Source: Neocallimastix lanati (nom. inval.)
Taxonomy: Eukaryota; Neocallimastigomycota; Neocallimastigomycetes; Neocallimastigales; Neocallimastigaceae
Length of the DNA stretch: 25,000 bases
Assembly (NCBI GenBank): GCA_016946835.1
Contig: JACVTC010000063.1
Location: forward strand, 720,001-745,000
Reading direction: 5' to 3'
In this document: piece by piece, positions 10,565-25,000 of the stretch
Position numbering within the stretch: position 1 is the stretch's first letter
Layout: each line of letters starts with the position of its first letter
Translations under genes and position numbers: made by a program
The notes under the pieces: generated by a model
Database searches by the model: none
What the model was told of the DNA's origin: nothing
What the model saw: the letters and a program-made list of their open reading frames with translations, nothing else

Positions 10565-11945
10565 TTTTTTTTCCTTTTTTTATTTTATGAAATTACACAA
10601 AATCGGTGGATAAATTAGAAAAAAATAATAATAATAAAAAAAAATAATAAAAAGAAATAATATAACGTAGATATAATTATATTATTTTTATTTATTTATA
10701 TATATTAAAAAATATATATTTATATATAATACAAAAGTGATAAGTTTATTTATTCTTTGTAGCTATCTAAATTTTGAAAATAAATATTTCTTTTATTTTA
10801 AAAATTTAGATTAAAACAGAATGATTTGCTGATAAGAATTTATAATAATTAAGAGTTACTTTATATGCCAAAAATAAAACTAATATTCAATAATTATTTA
10901 CATAATATTTATTTATTTTTTATTTTTAATTTCAGGTTGAATAATTTATAATTTTTCCATTTAAGATAAAATTTTAAATTCATTATACAAAAAAGTAATA
11001 TATTCATAAATAAAAGATAAAAGTTAATTATAAAAATAATAAAATTAGTATATTAGTATATATATATGTAAACTAAATAATAATTATAATTATATATAGA
11101 TATATAATATCAAAATAAAATTTGCAAATAAATATTTAAAGAAAGATAAAATAATTATAATAATTAATAAAAACTATTAAATTTTTATAAATTATTTTGA
11201 TAATATTATTATTGTTAATATTAATTTAATAGGTTGAAATGAATTATTTAGTGAAATATTTATTTATTTTTTTTTTCTTTTTTTAGTATATTCATTTTAC
11301 AATGTATCAATAGTTTATATATATATTTATTAATTATTGTTATATGTGTTTTTTTATTTATTAAATTGTATTATAAAATGAAATTAATTTATACAATTTA
11401 TTTTATACTGAAATGTTTACAATGGCCATTATTGTATTAAAGATGCTGAATTTATTTTTATTTAATAATATATTTATAAAATAAAACATGATTTTTTAAA
11501 AGATAATTATATTTCAATAATATTTCAATTTTTGGTTTCATATAATTTATTGAAAATTATTAGTATTTATTAGTATTTATTTTTATTAATGTGTTTGTGG
11601 AAGAAATATAATAATATAGATAAATTTTATTGAAGATATAAATAATTGTTGTAGGTTTTTAAAATTTATAACATTGATTATTATTATTTTTTTTTTTATT
11701 TTATTTCATTTTATTTCATTTTATTTTATTTTTATTATTTATTTTATTTTTTTTTTATTCCTATCACTGAAATATATTATTGAAATTAAGAATTAATTGT
11801 TTGTATTTTTTTAGTATTAGTTTGTAATATAATTTAATCTAGTCTATTATTATTTAATAGCATACATAAATTTATATAATTTCAAATATCAAAATAATGA
11901 AAGCACCTTAATATTTAATTTTTTTTTTTTGTTAAACTATTATGT

Positions 11946-11992
<47 letters not shown>

Positions 11993-12888
11993 TTAATTTT
12001 TATTGTTATTATTGTAAGAAATATTTCATTTTATTTCTTAATTTTACTTTAAATTTATGAAAAAAAATATATATAATATAGAATAAAGATATTATGTAAA
12101 TAAAAATAATGGTTTACTTTAAAAAGATAATCCTTTTAAACATTATTCTTCTTTTTTTTTTTTTTATAAAAAAAAGAAACAAAAATACCTATTTGTATAT
12201 AAAGCTAAGAAAAAATATTTATTAAACTAAAAAATTGAAAAAAAAAAATAAAAAAATAAAAAAATAAAAACAAAAACAAAAAAGAAACAATGGTTTAATA
12301 CTAAAATATTATTATATTATTTATTTGATATTATATAAATTATAAATTATAAATAAGTAAATAAATAAATAATTAATTAATTAAATAATTAAATAATGAA
12401 AAAAAGTTTTAGAATTTTTATTATATATATAAATATATTTTATATTAATATTATTTTTTAATAAATTAAAATGAATATCTATAATAAAAAAAAAATAATA
12501 CAATTTATGTCAGTCACTGTTTATTTATTATTCAGTATTTTTATTAAATGAATAAATAATTAATATAATTGATAAATAATAATTAATAATAATATTTTAA
12601 ATATTAATAATAATTTTTGTGTCTTAATAATTTCAATTTATATTATTTATGAGGAGTTTTGAATTATTTAATTTTGTTTTTAAAAATTAAATTATGTATT
12701 TATTTATTTATTTATATATTTATTATGGATGTTTTTTTTTTATTTTTTTATTTTTTGTAATATTTATTATTTAAATTATTTAATAAAAATAATTTATTCT
12801 TTTTAATATAAAAATTCTAACAAAATTTAAAAAGTTTATTATTATTTAAAATTTGTACTAATATTTTTTTTTTAATAACTGTAGAACC
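10565..12888. other. AT-rich intergenic region, upstream of the Hrp1-like gene
   Basis: No gene, RNA or mobile element is seen. The first few hundred bases must hold the promoter of the minus-strand gene starting at 10564, but no specific site can be named in DNA this AT-rich. A T37 tract lies at 11952-11988. Confidence 0.5.
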
Positions 12889-12891
12889 AAA

Positions 12892-12980
<89 letters not shown>
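12889..12980. repeat. (AAAT)23 microsatellite
   Basis: Twenty-three uninterrupted AAAT units counted directly, in intergenic DNA. Confidence 0.95.
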
Positions 12981-12983
<3 letters not shown>

Positions 12984-13704
12984 ATATAAATAGATAAATG
13001 ACTATATGGATTATTATTTTTTATTCATTTATTTATTTAATTATTAATACTTTCATTCACCGATTTAATAAACAAATTTGTATGATAATGATGGTATATG
13101 TGTAGATAAAAATTACATCTAATTATTTAATTTAAAATAAAATTATAATAAATTAATTAATATATTAAAATATATTACTTTATATATTTCCATGAACAAA
13201 ATAAAGTGAGTAATAGTTTATTTAGAGAGAGTAATATAAAGTATTTAAAGTTTAATATACATATATAATATTATTTTTATATTACAATATATAGATGATA
13301 CATTTCTATTTAATAAATATTGGATAGACTTTTAAAATTAATTATTAAAATTATGATTTATGAAATTTTATTTTATTTATTATTTATCATATTTTATATT
13401 ATGATTATTTATATTATTAAATATTTATATTATTATAATTATTGAATTTTTACTATTTCCTTTTTTCCTATTTACTGTTTACTGTTTACTGTTTACTATT
13501 TACTAATTACTATTTATTATTTATTATTTTTTATCTGTATATAAAAACTTTCATAATAAATAAATGAAAATATTTTATAATAAATACATAAATATAAGAA
13601 AGTATATTTAATTTGTAATTTAACATTCTCTAATTATATGCTTCATTCATTCTATAAATAAGTCCATTTCAACAAAACGGATTTACCTATTTAAACATAA
13701 TAAT

Positions 13705-13758
<54 letters not shown>

Positions 13759-14799
13759 TTATCAATTTCATATATTGAAAATTATAAGGCTTAAAATAGC
13801 AATGACAGGAATAAAACTATTCTCTGCTAAATATATAGTGCTTTCTTTATTTTTTTTTTTAACAATTTTAATATATATTAATACTATTTTACTATAATAT
13901 AATTGTTTGTAAAAATAGACCATATTAATCTATTAAGATAATTAAACTTACTATAACCGTTAATTAATTGTTTATTTGTAAAAATAGACCATGCTAAACT
14001 ATTAAGATAATTAAACTTGCTATAACCGTTAATTAATTCTTTGAAGTCTTATTATTCATAGATTTTAGTTTTAGCTTTATAATTATAATTATTATTCATT
14101 ACTATTTATTCTTAGAATTATTATTATTTATTACAATTTTAAATCAACTTTATTTCATTATTAATTATGAAAAGAATAGTTTTATTTTTTTTTTTGTATA
14201 AAAATCACAAATACAATATAATATATATCATAATATATTACAGTTCACTGACATTAATTGTTCAATTAATTATAAAATATTAATAACATTGGAGAGGTTT
14301 TAGGTAATATTCAACATCACAATTTTAATTTTTAATTTCATGACTTTTTTCATTTTTTTATTTATAAAACAAATAAATATATTGATAATTTTTTTTTCTT
14401 AATATATTATATTATATATTTTATTATAATAGTACTGGTCATTTTATATTGAAAATTAATATTTATTCAATGTATTAATAATATATTTATTTTAAATTAA
14501 AATTAGTTTCAATTCTTTAAACCAAACTTATGTATAATTAATATATTATATCATATAAATGAAATTGAATTAATTTCTTAAACCAAAATTACTTTTTTTG
14601 GTATTCCTTCCTAATATAGTAATGAGCAGAAAATTTTAATTTATAAGAAAATAAAAATTTTAAATGCAAATGAAATACATTAAAATATATATATATTGTA
14701 TAATTAAGTTAAATTTAAAATTAAAATTCACATATATATGAAATAAATAAAAGATAATGAATTAATATTAAAGATATATAATAATTTACAAAATAAAAT
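12981..14799. other. AT-rich gene-free stretch
   Basis: No coding, RNA or element signal apart from the 69-bp direct repeat at 13906-14039 and a T42 tract at 13706-13747. A short run of TTTACTG/TTTACTA repeats lies near 13470-13515. Confidence 0.5.
13906..14039. repeat. Tandem direct duplication, period 69 bp
   Basis: Two 65-nt copies, 13906-13970 and 13975-14039, both beginning tttgtaaaaatagacc and ending accgttaattaatt, with only a few mismatches between them. There is no open frame. The copies are less AT-rich than the flanks around the AGACCAT and ACCGTTAATT blocks. Confidence 0.9.
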
Positions 14800-15046
14800 A
14801 TAAAATAAAATAAATAATAAATAAATAATATTCAAAAATTATTAATAATAAATAATAAATAATAAATAATAAATAATAAAAAGAATATTTATTAATAAAT
14901 AATAAATAATAAAAAGAGTATTTATTAATAAATAATAAATAATAAATAATAAAAAGAGTATTTATTAATAAATAATAAATAATAAATAATAAATAAAAAA
15001 TAATAAATAATTAAATAATAAATAATAAAAAATAAATAATACATAA

Positions 15047-15098
<52 letters not shown>

Positions 15099-15384
15099 AA
15101 ATAATAAATAATAAATAATAAAAAATACATAATACATAATACATAATATATAATAAATAATAAATAATAAATAATAAATAATAAATAATAAATAATAAAT
15201 AATAAATAATAAATAATAAATAATCAATAATCAATAATCAATAATAAATAATAAATAATAAATAATAAATAATAAATAATAAATAATAAATAATAAATAA
15301 TAAATAATAAATAATAAATAATAAATAATAAATAATAAATAATAAATAAATAATAAATAATAAATAATAAATAATAAATAATGT
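14800..15384. repeat. TAATAAA heptamer minisatellite array with an internal AAAT block
   Basis: Long runs with a 7-bp period (TAATAAA) cover most of the interval, cleanest at about 15150-15383. They are interrupted by an (AAAT)n block at about 15046-15095 and by variant units (TAATACA, TAATCAA, and breaks carrying aaagagtatttatt). Reading frames across it on the minus strand (all Ile/Tyr/Leu/Phe) are simple-repeat artefacts. Confidence 0.9.
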
Positions 15385-16129
15385 AATTAGTAAATAATTA
15401 TTATCTATAATTTATTTATTTGTTAATGTTTATTTCGTGTTTTTTATATTAATAAATTTAAAATTAATTTTCTATTCAATTAATTTATATTAACATTAAT
15501 CTATTTTATTCTAATAAATGAAAGGCCAAAATACTAAATTATAATAATTAAAGTTTTAATTCATATCATTATAATTTCTTTTTATAGTTAAAAGTTAAAA
15601 CTTTAATTTATAATTAAATTCACGTCAGTCATGTCACAATGAAAATTTTGGCTTTAATACTTTTAAAATAAATAAACTATAAAGTGTATATTTCAATAAA
15701 ATTATGATTATAACTAAATATATATTTATTTATATTCCATTATATTGATAATAAATTAAATAATTAATTTTATATTTATATTAAATACTAACATATATAT
15801 AATACTTTATACTAAGCAATAATATAATTAATATATTATTAATAGTAAAAACTTAATAATTAAAATTATATCTTTAATAATTTCAAATTTTTTTTAAAAA
15901 AAATATGTTATTTTTAATATTTCTTTTTGTATTACATTTACCATATATTATAATATAATGAGATATTAAAATATTTGAAAAACTTAATTCTGTAATAAAT
16001 TATATAATTTAAAAAAAGTTTAAAATAATAATGTGATATTGAAATTAATTAAATATTAATTTATAAAAAGTTTAATTCTAATAAATAAATAAATAGATAA
16101 CTAAATAAATAAATAGATAATTAAATAGA

Positions 16130-16164
<35 letters not shown>

Positions 16165-16979
16165 ATTAATTAATGATTTTTTGTGGTTAGTGGAAATCTA
16201 TAACATCAAAGTTGTTTTTTTTTTTATTTTTTTCATGTAGTATGTTATTTTATTTTATTAATTTGCTTTAAAAATTCTTCATAGAAAAAAAATTATTAAT
16301 TTTTATTTAAAGTTTTGCTTTTAGTCTTGTTTATATGATTACATTTTGGTTTATATGCGTTTAATGGTTAAGCCCACATAAAATTATAAATAAATGAATT
16401 ATATCAATGTACACTTGCATTTAGTTTGATGAAAATTGCCCTATATTAATTCAGAAGGTAGTCGGAGGTCAATTTAGAAACTTTGTAAAAATATGAGTTT
16501 AATGTAATGAAATATGATTAATGTATAGTGAATAATTATTAACAGTAAAAATAGTTATAATAAAAGAATAATAAGAAAATATTATAATTCAGGATATATA
16601 TTTTATTATTTCATAATAAATAAATAAATAAATATAAGCAAATAAATAAATAAATAAAATGAAATAAAAAAAAAAGGTAGAATTGAATAATCTATATATT
16701 TGCTATTTGAATGTTATTATTTATAATTTATAATAATATAAAAGGAGATTAAAATAAAAATTAAATGGAAAATATTAATATAGAATAGTTTTAACTTATT
16801 TGTTAATTATGATGTATAAATATTAAAAATATATATATACAAAATGTCACTAATAAAAATTATAATTATAATAATATAATAATAATAATAATAATTATTA
16901 TTATTATTAAATGTTATTATAATGGAAGATTACAATAATTTATTGCATTAATTCCTTTTAATAATTTATGTGTATTCCT
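15385..16979. other. AT-rich gene-free stretch
   Basis: No gene is supported. An (AAAT)n block lies at about 16078-16165. A slightly less AT-rich part at about 16310-16500 has no open frame, no tRNA-like fold I can draw, and no match to other parts of the window. Confidence 0.5.
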
Positions 16980-16996
16980 CTGTTATTTTGTAATAA
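16980..16996. repeat. Left target-site duplication of the SINE
   Basis: ctgttattttgtaataa, identical to 17438-17454. It is followed at once by the A tract on the plus strand. Confidence 0.85.
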
Positions 16997-17391
16997 AAAA
17001 AAAAAAAAAAAAACATAGACTTGCACATATGGGTACCCATCTCCCATATAGCCATACAGTTATTAATTAACTGTAAGGTGATGAGTTATTGGCATACTGT
17101 ATCAGCTTCGCCGCTCTCAATCGTCGTTACACACTGCCCGGAGATGCATTCCTAACGTTCCTACATATATCTCTAATGACCACGAGCATCAGAACGGAAC
17201 CATTAACTCCTCCCTAGTGGGTGTAATCATTGGCGATTGGAAATTTTACAATCATCAAGGTCTATGCTTCAATTCAAAGCGTAGTATCAGGGTTGGGTGA
17301 AATAATCATTTGAGGGAAAGCCTTATGGATATCACGTGTGGTCTCATGATATCCCAGGATTGAAACCTCATCCGATTATTTGGTGCCATGC

Positions 17392-17408
17392 CGAGGATTC
17401 GAACCCCG
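17392..17408 (-). promoter_or_regulatory. Pol III B box / T-arm-like hairpin of the SINE
   Basis: On the minus strand CGGGG-TTCGAAT-CCTCG forms a five-pair stem (one G-T) with a 7-nt loop. The embedded GGTTCGAATCC fits the B-box consensus GGTTCGANNCC exactly. A weaker relative, GGTTTCAATCC, lies at 17357-17367. Confidence 0.75.
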
Positions 17409-17437
17409 CCCTATACAGTGACCTGTATCGTCCTAAC

Positions 17438-17454
17438 CTGTTATTTTGTAATAA
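17438..17454. repeat. Right target-site duplication of the SINE
   Basis: ctgttattttgtaataa, identical to 16980-16996. It abuts the B-box (5') end of the element. Confidence 0.85.
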
Positions 17455-18897
17455 TTTATTTAAATAAATATTTAATTTTTATAAGACTTGAAAAATTTTA
17501 TGTCATGCACTATAATTATAGGTACTTATTTATTATATTTATTTATTAATTATTACCAGTAATTATCCTTGTATAAATATGAAAAAGTCTTTAATACTTA
17601 TAAGTATATATATTATGTTCATAATAGTTATCTTCTATATTTTCTATATCAAATATTTATTTTATTTTATTTTATTTTTTTTTTTTTAAAAAAAAAGCAT
17701 TTTAAAGTCCATAAATTAGATTTAATTAATACTTTTTTTTAAATCAAAAAAAGAAAAAAATTATAAAAAGTATAATAAGAAAACATCCACTTTTTTTTTT
17801 AATTATTAATTAAAGTTGGATGAATCTAAATTTTTTCTTTTTTTTTTTAAAAATGTACAAATATATTCTATTAAGTATAAAAATATAAATAAACATTTAT
17901 ATATCAAAATATTAAATTAAATAAAAAATTTCAAAATAAAATATCAAAATTAAATTATTATATACATACATATACATTCATACATATATTCATATATATA
18001 TATCCATATATATATATTTTTTATAGATTCAAATTATTAAACAATTCATTATAAATATCATTAACTTTTATATATGAATATTAATAAAATATAAATTTTA
18101 AATATGATATTTCTAAAAATAAAAAGTTTTATTAAAGTGTTAATAAATTTAAATATATATATATATATTTAATTTCTAATATATGATTAAACAAAACAAA
18201 ATAAAAACAAAGAAAGTAGATATATACATATTTATTTTACATACCATATGTTAATTATTCATTCGTCCTTTTATAATTAAAGAAGAAGAATTATCATATT
18301 TAAAATTTAAATATTAAAAAAAAAAATAATATTTTTATATTTTATAATTTATATCTATTAACAATTAATATTTACATAATATTCATTTAAATATAAGGTG
18401 TGAATTTATCAATTATTATAATTTAATATTTTATTATTTAAACTAAAATGTTCAATTTCGGTTAAGTTTTATTTTTTAAAATTTGTTTTATATCATTTAT
18501 CAATCGATAATATCTAACTATTTTTTATATTTTAATATAATTAAAATTTTATTAATTTTATTTTAATAAAAAAGTTTTTTTTTTTTTTTTTTTTTTATTA
18601 TTTATATTTTAAACTCCTTTAAAATTTAAGTCGAACAATTAAACAAACGATATTTAAAGAAAAAGAAATGTTTAAATAAAGATAGCTATAAGGAAAAAAA
18701 AAAAAAAAGTTTTACATTTTTATTTATTAATATTATTTAAAAAATATATATATTATCATCTATTAAATCTTGTTTTTCGATTTATTTTTTTTTTACTTTT
18801 ATTAACTTCAATAGGATTCATATTAAAAATAATATAATATACTTTATTATTCGGATTAGTTATTATTATTTTATTTCTTTATTTTTATATATTTTTA

Positions 18898-18928
<31 letters not shown>

Positions 18929-19140
18929 TTTATTTTTATTTTTTATTTTATTTTTTATTTTATCTATTAATTATTATTATAATGATTAGAATTACTTTAA
19001 AATATTATAAATTATATAATGTACATATTAAATAGTTGAATTTTATATTTATTATTATTATTTTATTATTATTATTATTATTGTTATTGTTATTCTTATT
19101 AAAGAAAATTTTAAATAATTTAATTGTTCTATTTTTTCAT
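17455..19140. other. AT-rich intergenic region downstream of the TLDc gene
   Basis: No gene, RNA or element is supported. Imperfect hairpins and T tracts occur (for example T22-25 near 18575), and there are (TTTTTA)n-like runs at 18880-18960. Confidence 0.5.
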
Positions 19141-19295
19141 TTTTTTTTTATTTATATATTTATTCTAATGATTAATATTAATTGTTTTCTATATCTTTTT
19201 TTTTTTTTTTTTTTTTTAATTTTTTTATTTATATATTTATTCTAATGATTAATATTTATTGTTTTCTATATCTTTTTTTTTTTTTTTTTTTTTTT
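19141..19295 (-). repeat. 77-bp tandem duplication in the 3' UTR of the TLDc gene
   Basis: The block tattctaatgattaat...gttttctatatc followed by a long T run occurs twice, offset by 77 bp (anchors at 19164 and 19241), with about one substitution in the 50 nt of unique sequence. The proximal copy begins directly after the TAA stop at 19296-19298, so both lie in the presumed 3' UTR of the minus-strand gene. Confidence 0.85.
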
Positions 19296-23628
<4,333 letters not shown>

Positions 23629-23825
23629 AGAGGTAATAAATTATTTAAAAAAAAAAATAAGAAGGTTTATAATGTTGTTATTTATAGTATTGTTTCTATA
23701 AAGTTTATGAACCTTTTTTTTAATATGTAGATTATATACATATAAATTATAGAATAATAAAAAATAATTAAAAGTTAGAGGTTTATAAAATTATATTATT
23801 AATTTTATTATAATATACATTTTAT

Positions 23826-23878
<53 letters not shown>

Positions 23879-25000
23879 ATTTTACTATTACTCAAAATAA
23901 TGGTATAATTATTGATATTTAAATATTAATGTAATTTATGTAAAAGAATATCGTTATTTAATGTATAGTACATTTAACGATTTATATAAAAGATAATACT
24001 ATCAATATATATAGGGTAATATTATATATTATAAATAAATATTTATAATATATATTTATATATTAAAAAATATTATTTTTATTATGACTGTTAACATTTT
24101 TTTTTTTTTTTATCATTTTTTACTTTTACTACTTAATATTTATTGATACTCAGTTAAAAGAATTATTAATTATATTTCTTTTGACATACATATTTATAAT
24201 TATTTATTAATAATTAATAATATTGAATTAATTTACAAATAGTTTTATTTTCATTTTTTATTATTGAGTTTTTTTTAATACTTTATTCATAATCTTTAAA
24301 TTAACGTGGAATGTAAAAAAATACTTAAAATTTCTTTTAATTTAAAAATTTAATTATCTTTTTAAAATATTCATGTAATTACAATTACATTATTAATTTA
24401 TATATGTTTTATATATCATTTTGTTAGTATCATTTTAATATATTAAGGTGACATAAAACTTTTATTTATTGAGGAATTTATTTAAATTTTAGAAGAATGA
24501 ATATATTTTAATTATAATTACTAATTAATACTTCAATAGAGCTAATATACTTAAAAATCATATCTTTTTACTTCTCATTTTTTTTTTTTTTTTTTTTTTC
24601 ATTTGACAAATATATAATTAATTATAATAATAAATAATAAATCAGAATATTACAAAAACCTTTAAATTATTTTATGTATACTTTTTCAAAAATAAAGTAA
24701 ATCTAAAGATAACTTTTTAATATTATTTATTTCTTAAAAAATCCTACTATATTTTTTCTTAGAAAAAATGAAGTAATAGTTTTATTATAAATAAATAAAT
24801 ATTATGTATTTTTAAATTTTTAAATTTGATTATTTTTATAATATTAATATTAATTAATAAAAAATTATAGAATTATTTTTAATATCTATGTATAAAATTT
24901 TAATATATTTTTTAATATAAATAAATTATTTTGAAATACTTTAATAAAAATTTTTTAAAAAATAAAATAATATTATTTAAATAATATTTAAAATTTTTAT
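23629..25000. other. AT-rich flank upstream of the TLDc gene
   Basis: No gene is seen. A T46 tract at 23827-23872 lies about 200-245 bp upstream of the ATG at 23628. Long poly(dA:dT) tracts are known to exclude nucleosomes at fungal promoters, so it may mark the promoter, but similar tracts occur in gene-free parts of the window. Confidence 0.45.

Larger units (their letters stand above)
16980..17454 (-). mobile_element. tRNA-like SINE with 17-bp target-site duplication and 3' T tract
   Basis: A body of about 424 bp (17014-17437), far richer in G+C than its surroundings, is bounded by identical 17-mers ctgttattttgtaataa at 16980-16996 and 17438-17454. On the minus strand, near the element's 5' end, is a perfect Pol III B box GGTTCGAATCC (17395-17405) inside a T-arm-like hairpin (5-bp stem, 7-nt loop, 17392-17408), followed by GCATGGCACCA like a tRNA 3' end. 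No clear A box is seen. The B box starts only 32 nt into the element, so the tRNA-like head may be 5'-truncated by about 20 nt. The minus strand has no TTTT anywhere in the body until the terminal T tract (A17-19 on the plus strand at 16995-17013), as expected for a Pol III transcript that ends there. No protein is encoded. Mobilisation presumably depends on a LINE; which one is unknown. Confidence 0.75.

Noticed and set aside
14925-15234. Minus-strand open frames of Ile/Tyr/Leu/Phe repeats
   Set aside because: They come from the heptamer array; the two overlapping frames give the same composition and no start context or homology.
17014-17437. The GC-richer island read as a DNA transposon or a genuine tRNA gene
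   Set aside because: The ends are not inverted repeats of each other. The acceptor stem and A box needed for a tRNA gene are missing, and the 17-bp duplication points to retroposition.
17784-17823. Inverted repeat catccac ... gttggatg with an AT loop
   Set aside because: The arms are short and imperfect, and many such hairpins are expected in this composition; no gene end lies close enough to call a terminator.
18235-18300. Possible terminal exon on the minus strand (DNSSSLIIKGRMNN)
   Set aside because: It is very short, has no acceptor AG in front, and has no neighbouring exon; kept as background.

Overview
The window looks like nuclear DNA of a very AT-rich fungus. An anaerobic gut fungus (Neocallimastigomycota) is the best guess. 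The evidence is A+T well above 80% by eye, dense homopolymer and (AAAT)n/(AAT)n arrays, GT-AG introns of 211-659 nt, Asn-rich low-complexity proteins, and a tandem-RRM protein closest in motif order to fungal Hrp1/Nab4. The taxon is an inference from composition and gene type; no marker gene fixes it.

Layout. 1-5290 is a graveyard of retroelements: two decayed fragments of one non-LTR (LINE-type) family on the minus strand (about 27-900 and 4930-5290). Between them lies a broken Ty1/copia element whose gag remnant reads on the plus strand (1138-2238) while its integrase-RT-RNase H remnant reads on the minus strand (about 2229-4680), tail to tail. 5291-7058 is AT-rich 3' flank. 7059-10564 (minus) is an intact four-exon gene for a 766-residue Hrp1-like RNA-binding protein. 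10565-16979 is a gene desert with microsatellites, a 69-bp tandem duplication and a TAATAAA heptamer array. 16980-17454 is a GC-richer, tRNA-like SINE with a 17-bp target-site duplication and, unusually, a T-tract at the 3' end of the B-box strand. 17455-19140 is again empty. 19296-23628 (minus) is an intact five-exon gene for a 937-residue OXR1-type TLDc protein whose long N-terminal half is built from about 43 copies of a nine-residue SP-ENN repeat. 23629-25000 is its upstream flank.

Both host genes were reconstructed by joining exons across GT-AG introns with phase agreement at every junction. Most of their exons 2 and later are too short to show up as open frames. They are both on the minus strand but about 8.7 kb apart, and nothing suggests they work together: one belongs to mRNA 3'-end processing and export, the other to the TLDc/V-ATPase and stress family. 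The points most worth a second look are the T-tailed SINE, an 86-bp perfect palindrome in intron 3 of the TLDc gene, the coding 27-bp minisatellite, and the inverted gag/pol arrangement.
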